Shown here: piece by piece, positions 49,316-57,209 of the stretch | How the letters are laid out: each line of letters begins with the position of its first letter | Numbering within the stretch: position 1 is the first letter of the stretch | NCBI RefSeq assembly: GCF_003610235.1 | Contig: NZ_RAPR01000001.1 | Location: 5,766,001 to 5,830,000 of the forward strand | Direction: 5' to 3' | DNA: 64,000 bases | Source: Catellatospora citrea | GTDB taxonomy: Bacteria > Actinomycetota > Actinomycetes > Mycobacteriales > Micromonosporaceae | Notes under the pieces: model-generated | Databases searched by the model: none | What the model saw: only the letters and a program-made list of their open reading frames with translations | What the model was told of the DNA's origin: nothing | Position numbers and translations under genes: made by a program

Positions 49316-49909
49316 ATGATTCCGTACAGCCGAAGAGGACGGTCGGTCGCTGCCGCGGCCCTGCTGGCCGCTGCCTCTTTTCCGGTGCTCGCCGGGTGCT
49401 CGGCCGAGCTGCCGGAGCCCTCGGCGCTGCCGACCGCCGCCGCCGTGCGGCAGTCGCCCGGCCCGGTGCTCAGCGACGACCAGCAGCGCACGGTCGACGC
49501 CGCGTGGACGGCCTTCCAGCAGTTGAACGGCATCTACCTAGCGGCCGGCCAGACCGGCAAGTACGACTGGACCAAGGACCCCACCCGGCGCCCCCTCTAC
49601 AGGTACGCGGGCGGCCGCTACATGGCCCAACTGGAGCGCGACCTCGGCCTGCTGTCCGAGCAGGGGCTGGTGCGCATCGGAAAACCCACCGTCACGCTGC
49701 GCCGGGTCGTCTCGGTCAGCGCCACCTCGATCGTCGTGGAGGCCTGCGTGGACGACGCCGGCACGGACACCGTCAACAAGAAGACCCGCAAGTCCGTCGC
49801 GGCACCCGGGCAGAACAAGCGCTACCCGGTGACGCTGCGCGCCGGGCTCTACCCGGACAGCCTCTGGCGCTGGGTGGACTCGCACACCGACCGGGCGGCG
49901 TCGTGCTGA
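49316..49909 (+). CDS. Lipoprotein at head of Tad operon
   Basis: 197 residues. A lipobox signal (SRRGRSVAAAALLAAASFPV then LAGCS) with lipid-modified Cys of mature position 1, then a linker and a conserved alpha/beta domain (SDDQQRTVDAAWTAFQQLNG ... IVVEACVDDAGTD). The domain resembles the NTF2-like secreted proteins of actinobacteria. Overlaps the next gene by 7 nt, so it belongs to the operon. Role in pilus assembly is inferred from position only. Confidence 0.8.
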   Translation: MIPYSRRGRSVAAAALLAAASFPVLAGCSAELPEPSALPTAAAVRQSPGPVLSDDQQRTVDAAWTAFQQLNGIYLAAGQTGKYDWTKDPTRRPLYRYAGGRYMAQLERDLGLLSEQGLVRIGKPTVTLRRVVSVSATSIVVEACVDDAGTDTVNKKTRKSVAAPGQNKRYPVTLRAGLYPDSLWRWVDSHTDRAASC

Positions 49910-50871
49910 CCCGGTCCCGCGCGCTGGCCGCGCTCGCCACGACCGTGCTCACCCTGGCGCTGACCCTGGTCGTGACGCAGAGCCCGGCGTACGCCGACTA
50001 CATCTACTGCCCGCCCAACAACGGCCCCTGCGTCCTCATCGTCACCGGTGGCGGCGGGGGAGGCGGCGGCGGTGGCGGCGGGGGAGGCGGCGGTGGCGAC
50101 GGCATCGACTGCGAGCACGAGGACCTCGGTCCCATCCCCTGCCACGACCTGAGCATGGGCTGGTTCAACCACACCGACAGCTGCTACTACAGCCGCCTGG
50201 AGCTGACCGACGACGACCCGCTCTGGGGCGGCAACGACCCGGACGACGGCTTCATGTACGCCGTCTGGTGCTGGGGCGGCCTGTCGGCCGGCTGGCAGCA
50301 GGGCACCGACGAGTACCTGACCGACCCGCCACCGGGCTACGGGGCGATGCCCTCGCCGATGGCGCTGGCCGTGCGGGCGATCAGGCTCATGCCCATCGCC
50401 GGGCCGGACATCCACATGGCGCCCCGCCCCAACGGCGCGGGCCTGGTCGGCCTGCCGGTCTGGATGTGGACCCCGGTGACCGAGAGGACCTGGGGGTCGG
50501 TCACCCGTTCGGCGTCCGTGCCGGGACTGACGGTCACGGCCACCGCCACGGCCAGGGTGATCCGCTGGAACATGGGCGACGGCACCACCCCCGTCCCCTG
50601 CTCGCGCCGTGTCGGGACGGCGCCTGACTACTTCGTCGGCACGCCGTACACGGCCGCGGCGGGCAACGCGCCGTCACCGGACTGCGGACACCGGTACGCC
50701 GCGCCTTCCCGCGGCCAGGAGGACGGCACCTACGACATCGAGGGCGTCACGACCTGGCACGTGGAGTGGTCCGGCGGCGGCGAGTCCGGCGTGATCGACA
50801 TCGAGCGGTCGTCCAACACCGAGGTCCGGATCGACGAGATGCAGGTAGTGAACTCACCGGCCGTCAGCTGA
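49903..50871 (+). CDS. Secreted protein with poly-glycine tract
   Basis: 322 residues from a GTG. Signal peptide to about residue 27 (TLVVTQSPAYADY), a Cys pair (YCPPNNGPC), then 17 consecutive glycines at 49-65 (50047-50097), Cys-rich EDLGPIPCHDLSMGWF, and a C-terminal domain with YDIEGVTTWHVEWSGGGESG, a PKD/Ig-like strand pattern. No family recognised. Its place in the operon suggests an extracellular pilus-associated protein. The Gly tract is a simple repeat prone to slippage. Confidence 0.75.
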   Translation: MLTRSRALAALATTVLTLALTLVVTQSPAYADYIYCPPNNGPCVLIVTGGGGGGGGGGGGGGGGGDGIDCEHEDLGPIPCHDLSMGWFNHTDSCYYSRLELTDDDPLWGGNDPDDGFMYAVWCWGGLSAGWQQGTDEYLTDPPPGYGAMPSPMALAVRAIRLMPIAGPDIHMAPRPNGAGLVGLPVWMWTPVTERTWGSVTRSASVPGLTVTATATARVIRWNMGDGTTPVPCSRRVGTAPDYFVGTPYTAAAGNAPSPDCGHRYAAPSRGQEDGTYDIEGVTTWHVEWSGGGESGVIDIERSSNTEVRIDEMQVVNSPAVS

Positions 50872-50905
50872 CCGGCCGGAGCGTCGAGAAACGAGGCAAG
50901 GCGGT

Positions 50906-51571
50906 ATGAGCGTCAACACGAGTGCACCGGCGCGGGCCCTGCCCGCGGCGCCGATCCCGGTGCCCCGCACCGCTCCCCGACGGCGGTCGGTGGCACAGGG
51001 CGCGCTCGCCGTGCTCCTGATCATCGTCGGTGCGCTGACCGCGGCGTACGTCGCGCAGCGCATCGGCGGAACGCACGACTACCTGGCGATGGCCCGGCCG
51101 GTCGGCAAGGGCGCGCAGATCAGCCGCGACGACCTCGTCGTGGTCCGGGTCAACCAGGCGGTCGGCCTGCGCCCGATCCCCGCCGCGAACGCCGCGCAGG
51201 TGATCGGCAAGCGGGCCGTCATGGCGCTGGTCCCGGGCACGCTGCTGACCCTGGACCAGGTCACCGAGACGCCCGTGCCCGCGCCCGGCCACCAGCTGAT
51301 CGGCATCGCCCTCGGCGAGGACAAGATGCCCTCGGCGTCCCGGCTGGCCGTCGGGGCGAAGGTGCTGCTCGTGGTCGTGCCCGTGCGCAGCAACACGGAC
51401 GGCCCGGACCTGGTCCCGCCGCGCACCATCACCGCCACGATCGTCCAGCTGGCCGCCGGCAGCAGGTCCGGCCAGTGGGTGATCAACGTGGAGGTGGCCA
51501 CGGTGGACGCGCCCACGGTGGCGGCGCTCGCCGCCGGCGACCGCATCGTGCTCGTCCTCGACGGATCGTGA
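50906..51571 (+). CDS. CpaB-like SAF-domain pilus protein
   Basis: 221 residues. A membrane helix at about 32-52, then an SAF domain (YLAMARPVGKGAQISRDDLV, VIGKRAVMALVPGTLLTLDQ) and a C-terminal beta region, the plan of RcpC/CpaB proteins. In Gram-negatives CpaB lines the secretin channel; actinobacterial Tad loci keep a short version without the C-terminal domain. Position before CpaE and TadA supports the call. Confidence 0.85.
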   Translation: MSVNTSAPARALPAAPIPVPRTAPRRRSVAQGALAVLLIIVGALTAAYVAQRIGGTHDYLAMARPVGKGAQISRDDLVVVRVNQAVGLRPIPAANAAQVIGKRAVMALVPGTLLTLDQVTETPVPAPGHQLIGIALGEDKMPSASRLAVGAKVLLVVVPVRSNTDGPDLVPPRTITATIVQLAAGSRSGQWVINVEVATVDAPTVAALAAGDRIVLVLDGS

Positions 51572-51581
51572 GCGGCCGCCG

Positions 51582-52379
51582 ATGACCCTGATCGCGATCG
51601 TCTCCGCCAAGGGCTCCCCGGGGGCCTCCACCGCCGCGCTGGCGTTCACGCTGACCTGGCCGTCGCCGGTGCTGCTGGCCGAGTGCGACCCGGCCGGCGG
51701 CGACCTGCTGGCCGGCTACCTGGCCCGCTACGAGCTGCCCGCGAACCGCGGGGTGCTGCCGCTGGCCTCGGCGGCGCTGCGCGGCACGGCCGAGGCCGAG
51801 CTCGCCGGCAACCTCATCGACCTGGACGCGCCGCGCCAGCAGCGGATGGCGCTGCCGGGCCTGACCGAGCCCGCCCAGAGTGCCACCCTGGACCTGGCCT
51901 GGACCAGCCTCGGCGAGTTCTTCGCCCGGATGGCGGCGCAGATGGTGATCGCCGACTGCGGGCGGCTGTCGGCGGCACACCCGCCGTGGGCGCTGCTGGC
52001 CAAGGCAGACCTGGTGCTGCTGGCGCTGCGGCCGCACTCGCTGCGCACGGTGTCGCCGGCGATGTCGGCGGTCACCGCGATGCGCCGCCAGCTCCCGGCC
52101 GGTTTCGTGGAGAACAGCCTCGGCCTGCTGCTCATCGGCGGCGGGATCGGGGGGCGGGAGGTCTCCCGGCACCTGGGCGTGCCCGTGGTGGCGTCGCTGC
52201 CCTGGGACACCGCGACCGCGGGCGCGCTGTGCGGTGACGGCCGGGGCCGTCGCCGGGCCCCGCTGATGCGCAGGTCCGCCGCGGCGTACGAGAGCATCAC
52301 CGCGCTGATCGCCGCGCGCCGCATGGACAGCGCGCTGTCCCGGCGCGACACCGAGCCGCTGACACCGGTGCTGCCATGA
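51582..52379 (+). CDS. CpaE/TadZ-like MinD-type ATPase
   Basis: 265 residues. The deviant Walker A SAKGSPGASTAAL at residues 8-20 and ECDPAGGDLLAGYLARYELP are MinD/ParA-like; the signature Lys of the KGG motif is replaced by KGS. TadZ/CpaE proteins place the pilus machine at its cellular site. The stop overlaps the tadA ATG. No receiver domain is attached, unlike proteobacterial CpaE. Confidence 0.85.
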   Translation: MTLIAIVSAKGSPGASTAALAFTLTWPSPVLLAECDPAGGDLLAGYLARYELPANRGVLPLASAALRGTAEAELAGNLIDLDAPRQQRMALPGLTEPAQSATLDLAWTSLGEFFARMAAQMVIADCGRLSAAHPPWALLAKADLVLLALRPHSLRTVSPAMSAVTAMRRQLPAGFVENSLGLLLIGGGIGGREVSRHLGVPVVASLPWDTATAGALCGDGRGRRRAPLMRRSAAAYESITALIAARRMDSALSRRDTEPLTPVLP

Positions 52380-53875
52380 CGGCTCCGCGCTTCATCCCGA
52401 TCCCGCCGGAGGCGGCGGCCGTGCCCCGGGTCAACGGCCATGCCCGGGTGCACTCCGCGCAGCCTCCCGGCGCGCATGCCGCGCCCGCGACGCCCGTGGA
52501 CTACGCGGTGGTGCGCCAGCTGCAGGGCCGGGTCACCGAGACGCTGACCCGGCTGCTCGCCGACTCGGCCAACGTCACCGCGGCATACCGGCGGGAGACG
52601 GCGGCGCGGATCGGCCGCGAGGTGATCGCCGACTACGCGGTGGCGATGGCGCACGCCGGCCAGCCGGTGAGCCCGGCGTACGAGCAGGCGCTGCTCGACG
52701 CGGTGGTGGCCGGCATGTTCGGAGCCGGCCGGCTGCAGCGGCTGCTGGACGACCCGAAGATCACCAACGTGCACATCATCGGCTGCGACCAGGTGCTGCT
52801 GCACCACGCCGACGGCAGCCGCAGCCGGGGCGAGCCGGTCGCCGACACCGACGACGAGCTCATCGGCATGCTGCAGGTGCTGGCGATGCGGGTGGCGGCC
52901 ACCGAGCGCCAGCTGTCGGAGTCCAATCCCGAGCTGGACATGCAGCTGCCCGACGGCTCCCGGATGACGGTGCTGTACAAGGTGTCGCCGCGGCCGATCG
53001 TCTACATCCGCAAGCACAGCCTGTTCTCTGCGACGCTGGAGGAGCTGCGCGACCGCTGGGGCATGATCGACCTGCTGCTCTACCGGTTCCTGATCAAGGC
53101 GCTGGAGTCCGGTGCCAACATCATGATCGCGGGGCTGGCCGCGTCCGGGAAGACCACCCTGCTGCGCGCGCTCGGCCGCACCATCCCGCCGGGGGAGCCC
53201 TACATCACCCTGGAGGAGTCGCGGGAGCTGGGCCTGCACGAGTCCCTGTACCCGACGGACGAGAACTGGGTGATCAGCCTCGAAGCCCTGCAGGGCCACG
53301 GCGAGTACGACAACAACGGCAAGCGCCGCGGTGAGAAGACCCTGCACGACATGATGCCGATCACCCAGCGGCTCGGCGTGCGGCGGGTGATCGTCGGCGA
53401 GACGCGCGGCCGCGAGATCGTGCCGATGCTGCGCGCGATGACGGTCAGCCGCGGTGCGATGTGCACCATCCACGCCCGGCAGGCCCGCGAGGTGATGGAC
53501 TCGATCGTGCAGCTCGCCTGCTCGTACGGCAACGACATCGGCGCGGAGCAGGCGCTGCGCATGGCCGCGCAGGGCATCGACCTGATCGTGTACACCGCGG
53601 TGGTCGACGAGCGCGCCATCGGCGGCGGCGAGCACCGCTTCGTCTCGCACGTCATCGAGGTCGGCGGGATGCGCGAGGACCGCGTGGTCACCACGACGGT
53701 GTTCGGTCCGGGTCCGGACGGCCGGGCGGTGCCGCGGCACCTGCCGGAGCGTATCCGCGACGACCTGATGGACGTCGGCTACGACCCGCGCGAGCTGGTG
53801 CCCTACATCGAGGCCGGATCGCACAACCGGGGCTCCTGGACCAGGGAGATGCACGTCAAGCGGGTGCGGCAATGA
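52376..53875 (+). CDS. tadA: TadA/CpaF secretion ATPase
   Basis: 499 residues. N-terminal domain to about 230 (INVHIIGCDQVLLHHADGSR-like CpaF region: FGAGRLQRLLDDPKITNVHI), then the hexameric ATPase with Walker A GLAASGKTT at 253-261, Asp box YITLEESRELGLH, Walker B VRRVIVGETRGREI and the His box MCTIHARQAREVMDSI. It drives pilin assembly from the cytoplasmic face. Overlaps both neighbours by ATGA. Confidence 0.95.
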   Translation: MTAPRFIPIPPEAAAVPRVNGHARVHSAQPPGAHAAPATPVDYAVVRQLQGRVTETLTRLLADSANVTAAYRRETAARIGREVIADYAVAMAHAGQPVSPAYEQALLDAVVAGMFGAGRLQRLLDDPKITNVHIIGCDQVLLHHADGSRSRGEPVADTDDELIGMLQVLAMRVAATERQLSESNPELDMQLPDGSRMTVLYKVSPRPIVYIRKHSLFSATLEELRDRWGMIDLLLYRFLIKALESGANIMIAGLAASGKTTLLRALGRTIPPGEPYITLEESRELGLHESLYPTDENWVISLEALQGHGEYDNNGKRRGEKTLHDMMPITQRLGVRRVIVGETRGREIVPMLRAMTVSRGAMCTIHARQAREVMDSIVQLACSYGNDIGAEQALRMAAQGIDLIVYTAVVDERAIGGGEHRFVSHVIEVGGMREDRVVTTTVFGPGPDGRAVPRHLPERIRDDLMDVGYDPRELVPYIEAGSHNRGSWTREMHVKRVRQ

Positions 53876-54777
53876 TCCAGATCATCGCGGCGCTGTCCGT
53901 GCTCACGGCCGGCACCGGCATCGTGCTGGCGGTGCTGTTCGTGATCGGCACCCGCCGTCCGCCCGGCCCCGCCTCGCCGACCCGGCTGTGGCTACGCGGG
54001 TTCTGGCGCGGGCAGGGACGCACCGCCGTCCAGCGCCGTACGCACCAGGGTGTGCTGATCTTCGCGGTGTGCGCGGGGGCGGCGGCCTGGCTGGTCACCG
54101 GATGGCCGGTGGGCGGGATCATCGTCGCGCTGGCGGTGCCGGGGGTGCCGTGGCTGTTCTCCGCGGCCACCGCCGAGAAGAAGGCGCTGACCCGGCTGGC
54201 GGCGCTGGAGGCGTGGACCCGGCGGGTCAGCGACTACGTGCGCAACGGCATCGGCCTGCAGGCCGCCATCGTGGCCACGGCCCGCACCGCCCCGCCGCTG
54301 CTCGCGACCGAGGTGCGCACGCTGGCCGCCCGCCTGCAGGCGGGCACCGACCTGGCCACCGCGCTGCGCGCGTTCGCCGACGAACTCGACGACCCCAGCT
54401 GCGACGAGGTGGTGGCCCCGCTCATCCTGCAGTCGGCGGACGGCGGCGAGGGCCTGCACCTGGCCCTGCTGGACATCGCCAGTGGACTTGGCGAGGAGAT
54501 CGTGGCCAGGGCCACGGTGGACAGCGAACGCTCGTCGGCCCGGTTCACGGTGCGCTTCCTGACCGGGGTGACCGTGGTCATGGTGCTGTTCGGCGCGCTG
54601 AACCCCGGCTACGCCGCGCCGTATCGCACCGGCCTGGGCCAGCTGATCCTCGCCCTGCTGGCAGCCCTGTACGTGGGACTGATGATGTGGATCCGCGGCC
54701 TGTCGCTGCCGGAGCGCCTGCCACGGCTGCTGCGCTCGGACGCGGCCGCCACGGCCCCGGCGGAGGTGACCTCATGA
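53872..54777 (+). CDS. tadB: TadB pilus platform protein
   Basis: 301 residues. Membrane helices near 5-27, 58-95 and 230-280 flank a cytoplasmic T2SSF domain (LAALEAWTRRVSDYVRNGIG ... ADELDDPSCDEVVAPLILQS ... GLGEEIVARATVDSERSSAR). TadB and TadC together form the inner-membrane platform on which TadA acts. Start at 53872 from the ATGA overlap. Confidence 0.92.
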   Translation: MIQIIAALSVLTAGTGIVLAVLFVIGTRRPPGPASPTRLWLRGFWRGQGRTAVQRRTHQGVLIFAVCAGAAAWLVTGWPVGGIIVALAVPGVPWLFSAATAEKKALTRLAALEAWTRRVSDYVRNGIGLQAAIVATARTAPPLLATEVRTLAARLQAGTDLATALRAFADELDDPSCDEVVAPLILQSADGGEGLHLALLDIASGLGEEIVARATVDSERSSARFTVRFLTGVTVVMVLFGALNPGYAAPYRTGLGQLILALLAALYVGLMMWIRGLSLPERLPRLLRSDAAATAPAEVTS

Positions 54778-55655
54778 TCGGCGGCAATCTGTGGCTCGCG
54801 CTGGGCATCACCGGCGGCGCGGTGGCCGGGTTCGGGGTGTATCTGCTGGTCAGGCAGTTCGTGCCGGCCACGCCCGCGCTCGGACCGGCGCTGCGGCGGC
54901 TGCACCCGGGCGTGGACCCGCACTATGCCGCGCCGGCCGACCTGCCCGTCGTCACCGGCGACTGGCTGTCGAGGCTGCGGCTGCCCATGGCCGACCTGGC
55001 GATCCTCGACAAGACACCGGAGCGGCACGTGACCAGCGTGGTGGTGTCGGGCCTGCTCGGCCTGGCGCTGCCGGTGGTGGTGACGGTGCTGCTGGTCGCG
55101 ACGGGCCGCTCGCTGCCGGTGGTCGTGCCGGTGGCGCTGACCCTGGTGCTGGCGCTGGGCATGAGCGCGCTCGCGCACTACGACATGCTGGCCAAGGCGA
55201 AGTCCGCGCGGGCCGAGTTCGTCCGGGCCCTGTGCACGTACGCGACGCTGACCGCGCACCAGGTGCGCTCCGGGCACGGCGCGGTCGAGGCGATGGAGCG
55301 CTCGGCACGCATCTGCGACGGCTGGCCGTACGTGCGGCTGCGGACCGCCCTGCTCAGCGCGCAGCTGCAGATGCGCGCGCCCTGGGACGAGCTGAAAGGG
55401 CTCGCCACCACCATCGGCGTGGTCGAGCTGACCAGCTTCGCCGACATCATGCGCAGCGCCGGCAACGACGGCGCGCAGGTGTACCAGACGCTGCGCGCCC
55501 AGGCGGCGTCGCTGCGGGACCAGATCCGGGTGCGCGCGCTGGAGACGGCCAAGACTCGTACCTCCAAGCTGGACATCCCCTCGACGATGATGATCATGAT
55601 CTTGCTGATCCTGGTCGGATATCCGCTGATGGTGAGTCTGTTCAACCAACGATGA
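54774..55655 (+). CDS. tadC: TadC pilus platform protein
   Basis: 293 residues. N-terminal helix, two central helices (about 85-130), T2SSF domain with FVRALCTYATLTAHQVRSGH and FADIMRSAGNDGAQVYQTLR, and a final helix STMMIMILLILVGYPLMVSL. Partner of TadB. Start overlaps the tadB stop (ATGA). Confidence 0.92.
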   Translation: MIGGNLWLALGITGGAVAGFGVYLLVRQFVPATPALGPALRRLHPGVDPHYAAPADLPVVTGDWLSRLRLPMADLAILDKTPERHVTSVVVSGLLGLALPVVVTVLLVATGRSLPVVVPVALTLVLALGMSALAHYDMLAKAKSARAEFVRALCTYATLTAHQVRSGHGAVEAMERSARICDGWPYVRLRTALLSAQLQMRAPWDELKGLATTIGVVELTSFADIMRSAGNDGAQVYQTLRAQAASLRDQIRVRALETAKTRTSKLDIPSTMMIMILLILVGYPLMVSLFNQR

Positions 55656-55669
55656 GGAGTAGGAGCAAC

Positions 55670-55903
55670 ATGTTCACGACGTTATGCGCGGCGATCGAGG
55701 TCCGCTTGCGCACCCTGCTGTCCCCGGCGGTCCGCGACCGCGGAGAGGGCCCGGTGCCGCACATCGTGCTGGTCGCCATCATGGCGCTCGCCGCGGCCGC
55801 CATCGCCGCCGCGGTGTGGGAGATCGCCGACGGCTGGATGCAGCAGGTCCCGACGGACGCGCCGGCCGGCCCGGGCGGCGGTGCCCCACCGGCCGGCGAC
55901 TAG
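55670..55903 (+). CDS. Flp-like small pilin candidate
   Basis: 77 residues with one hydrophobic helix (about 32-52). RDRGEGPVPHIVLVAIMALA resembles the class III signal of Flp pilins, in which a Gly-Glu-type site precedes the hydrophobic segment; a Glu at position +5 is missing here (PVPHI rather than PVEYA). The tail APAGPGGGAPPAG is Gly/Pro-rich. GGAGTAGGAG lies before the ATG. Probably the major pilin, but the missing Glu leaves a doubt. Confidence 0.7.
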   Translation: MFTTLCAAIEVRLRTLLSPAVRDRGEGPVPHIVLVAIMALAAAAIAAAVWEIADGWMQQVPTDAPAGPGGGAPPAGD

Positions 55904-56328
55904 TGCGCAGGCACCTGATCCGTGACCGGCTCCGGCGACGGAGCCGGTCACGGGCGTGCCCGGATCGCGGCGGCGGCGCCGTCGAGTTCGCCATCATCGC
56001 CGCGCCGCTGCTGCTGGTGTCCATGATGGTCCTGCAGACGGGCCTGGTCTTCTACGCCCGCTCGATCGCGCTCGCCGCAGCGACCCAGGGCGCCAACGCC
56101 GGACGCCAGCAGGGCAGCACCGATGCCACGGCGAGGGCCAACGCCGACGACTTCCTGGGCGTGATCGGACCGGGTCTGCAGAGCCCCACCGTCACCGTGG
56201 CCCGCAACGCGGCCAACACCGAGGTCACCGTGGTCGTCACCGGGCGGGCGGTCAGCCTGATCCCGTTCCTGGACCCGTTCGAGATCTCGCAGCAGGCGCA
56301 CGGACCGGTGGAGAGGTGGGTGCCGTGA
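55903..56328 (+). CDS. TadE-like pseudopilin
   Basis: 141 residues from a GTG that overlaps the previous stop (TAGTG). DRGGGAVEFAIIAAPLLLVS is the TadE motif with Glu at position +5 of the hydrophobic helix; then a small extracellular domain (NADDFLGVIGPGLQSPTVTV). TadE/TadF are minor pilins needed for assembly. A short basic region (RDRLRRRSRSRACPDRG) precedes the processing site. Confidence 0.88.
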   Translation: MRRHLIRDRLRRRSRSRACPDRGGGAVEFAIIAAPLLLVSMMVLQTGLVFYARSIALAAATQGANAGRQQGSTDATARANADDFLGVIGPGLQSPTVTVARNAANTEVTVVVTGRAVSLIPFLDPFEISQQAHGPVERWVP

Positions 56329-56762
56329 GGACGACGATGCGGCGCGGGGACCGCGGCTCGGCCGCCATCGAGCTGGCCATCCTGGTGCCCTCCGTGCTGC
56401 TGTTCTTCGCCGCCGTCATCGTCGCCGGCCGGTACAGCCTGGCCCGCCAGGCGGGCGAGGCGGCCGCCTACGACGCCGCGCGCACCGCGAGCCTGGCCCG
56501 CACCGAGGCCGCCGCCCGCACCGAGGCGCGCACCGCCGCGCTCAACGCCTACCAGGCCGCGGGTCTGACCTGCGACCCGCTGGACGCGCGGCTCGTCGAT
56601 CCCACCGGTTTCCAGGAGCCGGTGGGCGTGGCCGCGACGGTCACCGTGCTGGTCGTGTGCGAGGTCCAGTACGCCGACATCTCGATGCCGGGCGTGCCGG
56701 GCAGTTTCCGGATCGAGTCGACGTTCACCAGCCCGCTCGACACCTACCGGAGCCGCGGATGA
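56325..56762 (+). CDS. TadE/TadF-like pseudopilin
   Basis: 145 residues from a GTG. DRGSAAIELAILVPSVLLFF is a clean class III prepilin-like signal with Glu+5 in the helix; the ectodomain has a Cys pair (LTCDPLDARL, VVCEVQYADI). Overlaps both neighbours by 4 nt. Second of three TadE/TadG-like genes. Confidence 0.88.
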   Translation: MRTTMRRGDRGSAAIELAILVPSVLLFFAAVIVAGRYSLARQAGEAAAYDAARTASLARTEAAARTEARTAALNAYQAAGLTCDPLDARLVDPTGFQEPVGVAATVTVLVVCEVQYADISMPGVPGSFRIESTFTSPLDTYRSRG

Positions 56763-57169
56763 CCAGGTGGCGCGGTGACGCGGGCAAGGCGACAGTGTTC
56801 GTGGCGATCATGGCGCTGGGCTGGGTCGTCATGTTCGGGATGGTCGTCGTCGGCGGCGGGCGGCTGCGTGCCTACCAGCGCGCCGACAACGTCGCCGCCG
56901 AGGCCGCCCGCAGCGCCGGACAGGCCATCAACCCGGCCCAGGCCATCCAGGGCGACGGCAGGGTCATCGACGGGACGCTGGCGCGCGCCGCCGCGCAGGC
57001 CTACCTGGACGACGTCGGCGCGACGGGCACGGTCGTCGTCGCGCCCGACGGCGCCTCGGTCACCGTACGCGCCACGATCAGCTATCAGAACCCCTCCGGC
57101 CTGGCCTTCCTCGGCGGGGCGACCTGGACCGCCACCGGCGAAGCCACCGCGACACTCCTCATCGGATAG
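56759..57169 (+). CDS. TadG-like minor pilin protein
   Basis: 136 residues. DAGKATVFVAIMALGWVVMF at the N-terminus matches the TadG-like (DUF4244/Rv3654-like) start; then AYQRADNVAAEAARSAGQAI and a small ectodomain. No Glu+5. Third minor subunit of the operon. Ends 40 bp before the LysM gene. Confidence 0.82.
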   Translation: MTRWRGDAGKATVFVAIMALGWVVMFGMVVVGGGRLRAYQRADNVAAEAARSAGQAINPAQAIQGDGRVIDGTLARAAAQAYLDDVGATGTVVVAPDGASVTVRATISYQNPSGLAFLGGATWTATGEATATLLIG

Positions 57170-57209
57170 ACCTGCTCGCCGGTCGAGCAGCACACGAAAG
57201 GGCGCAATC

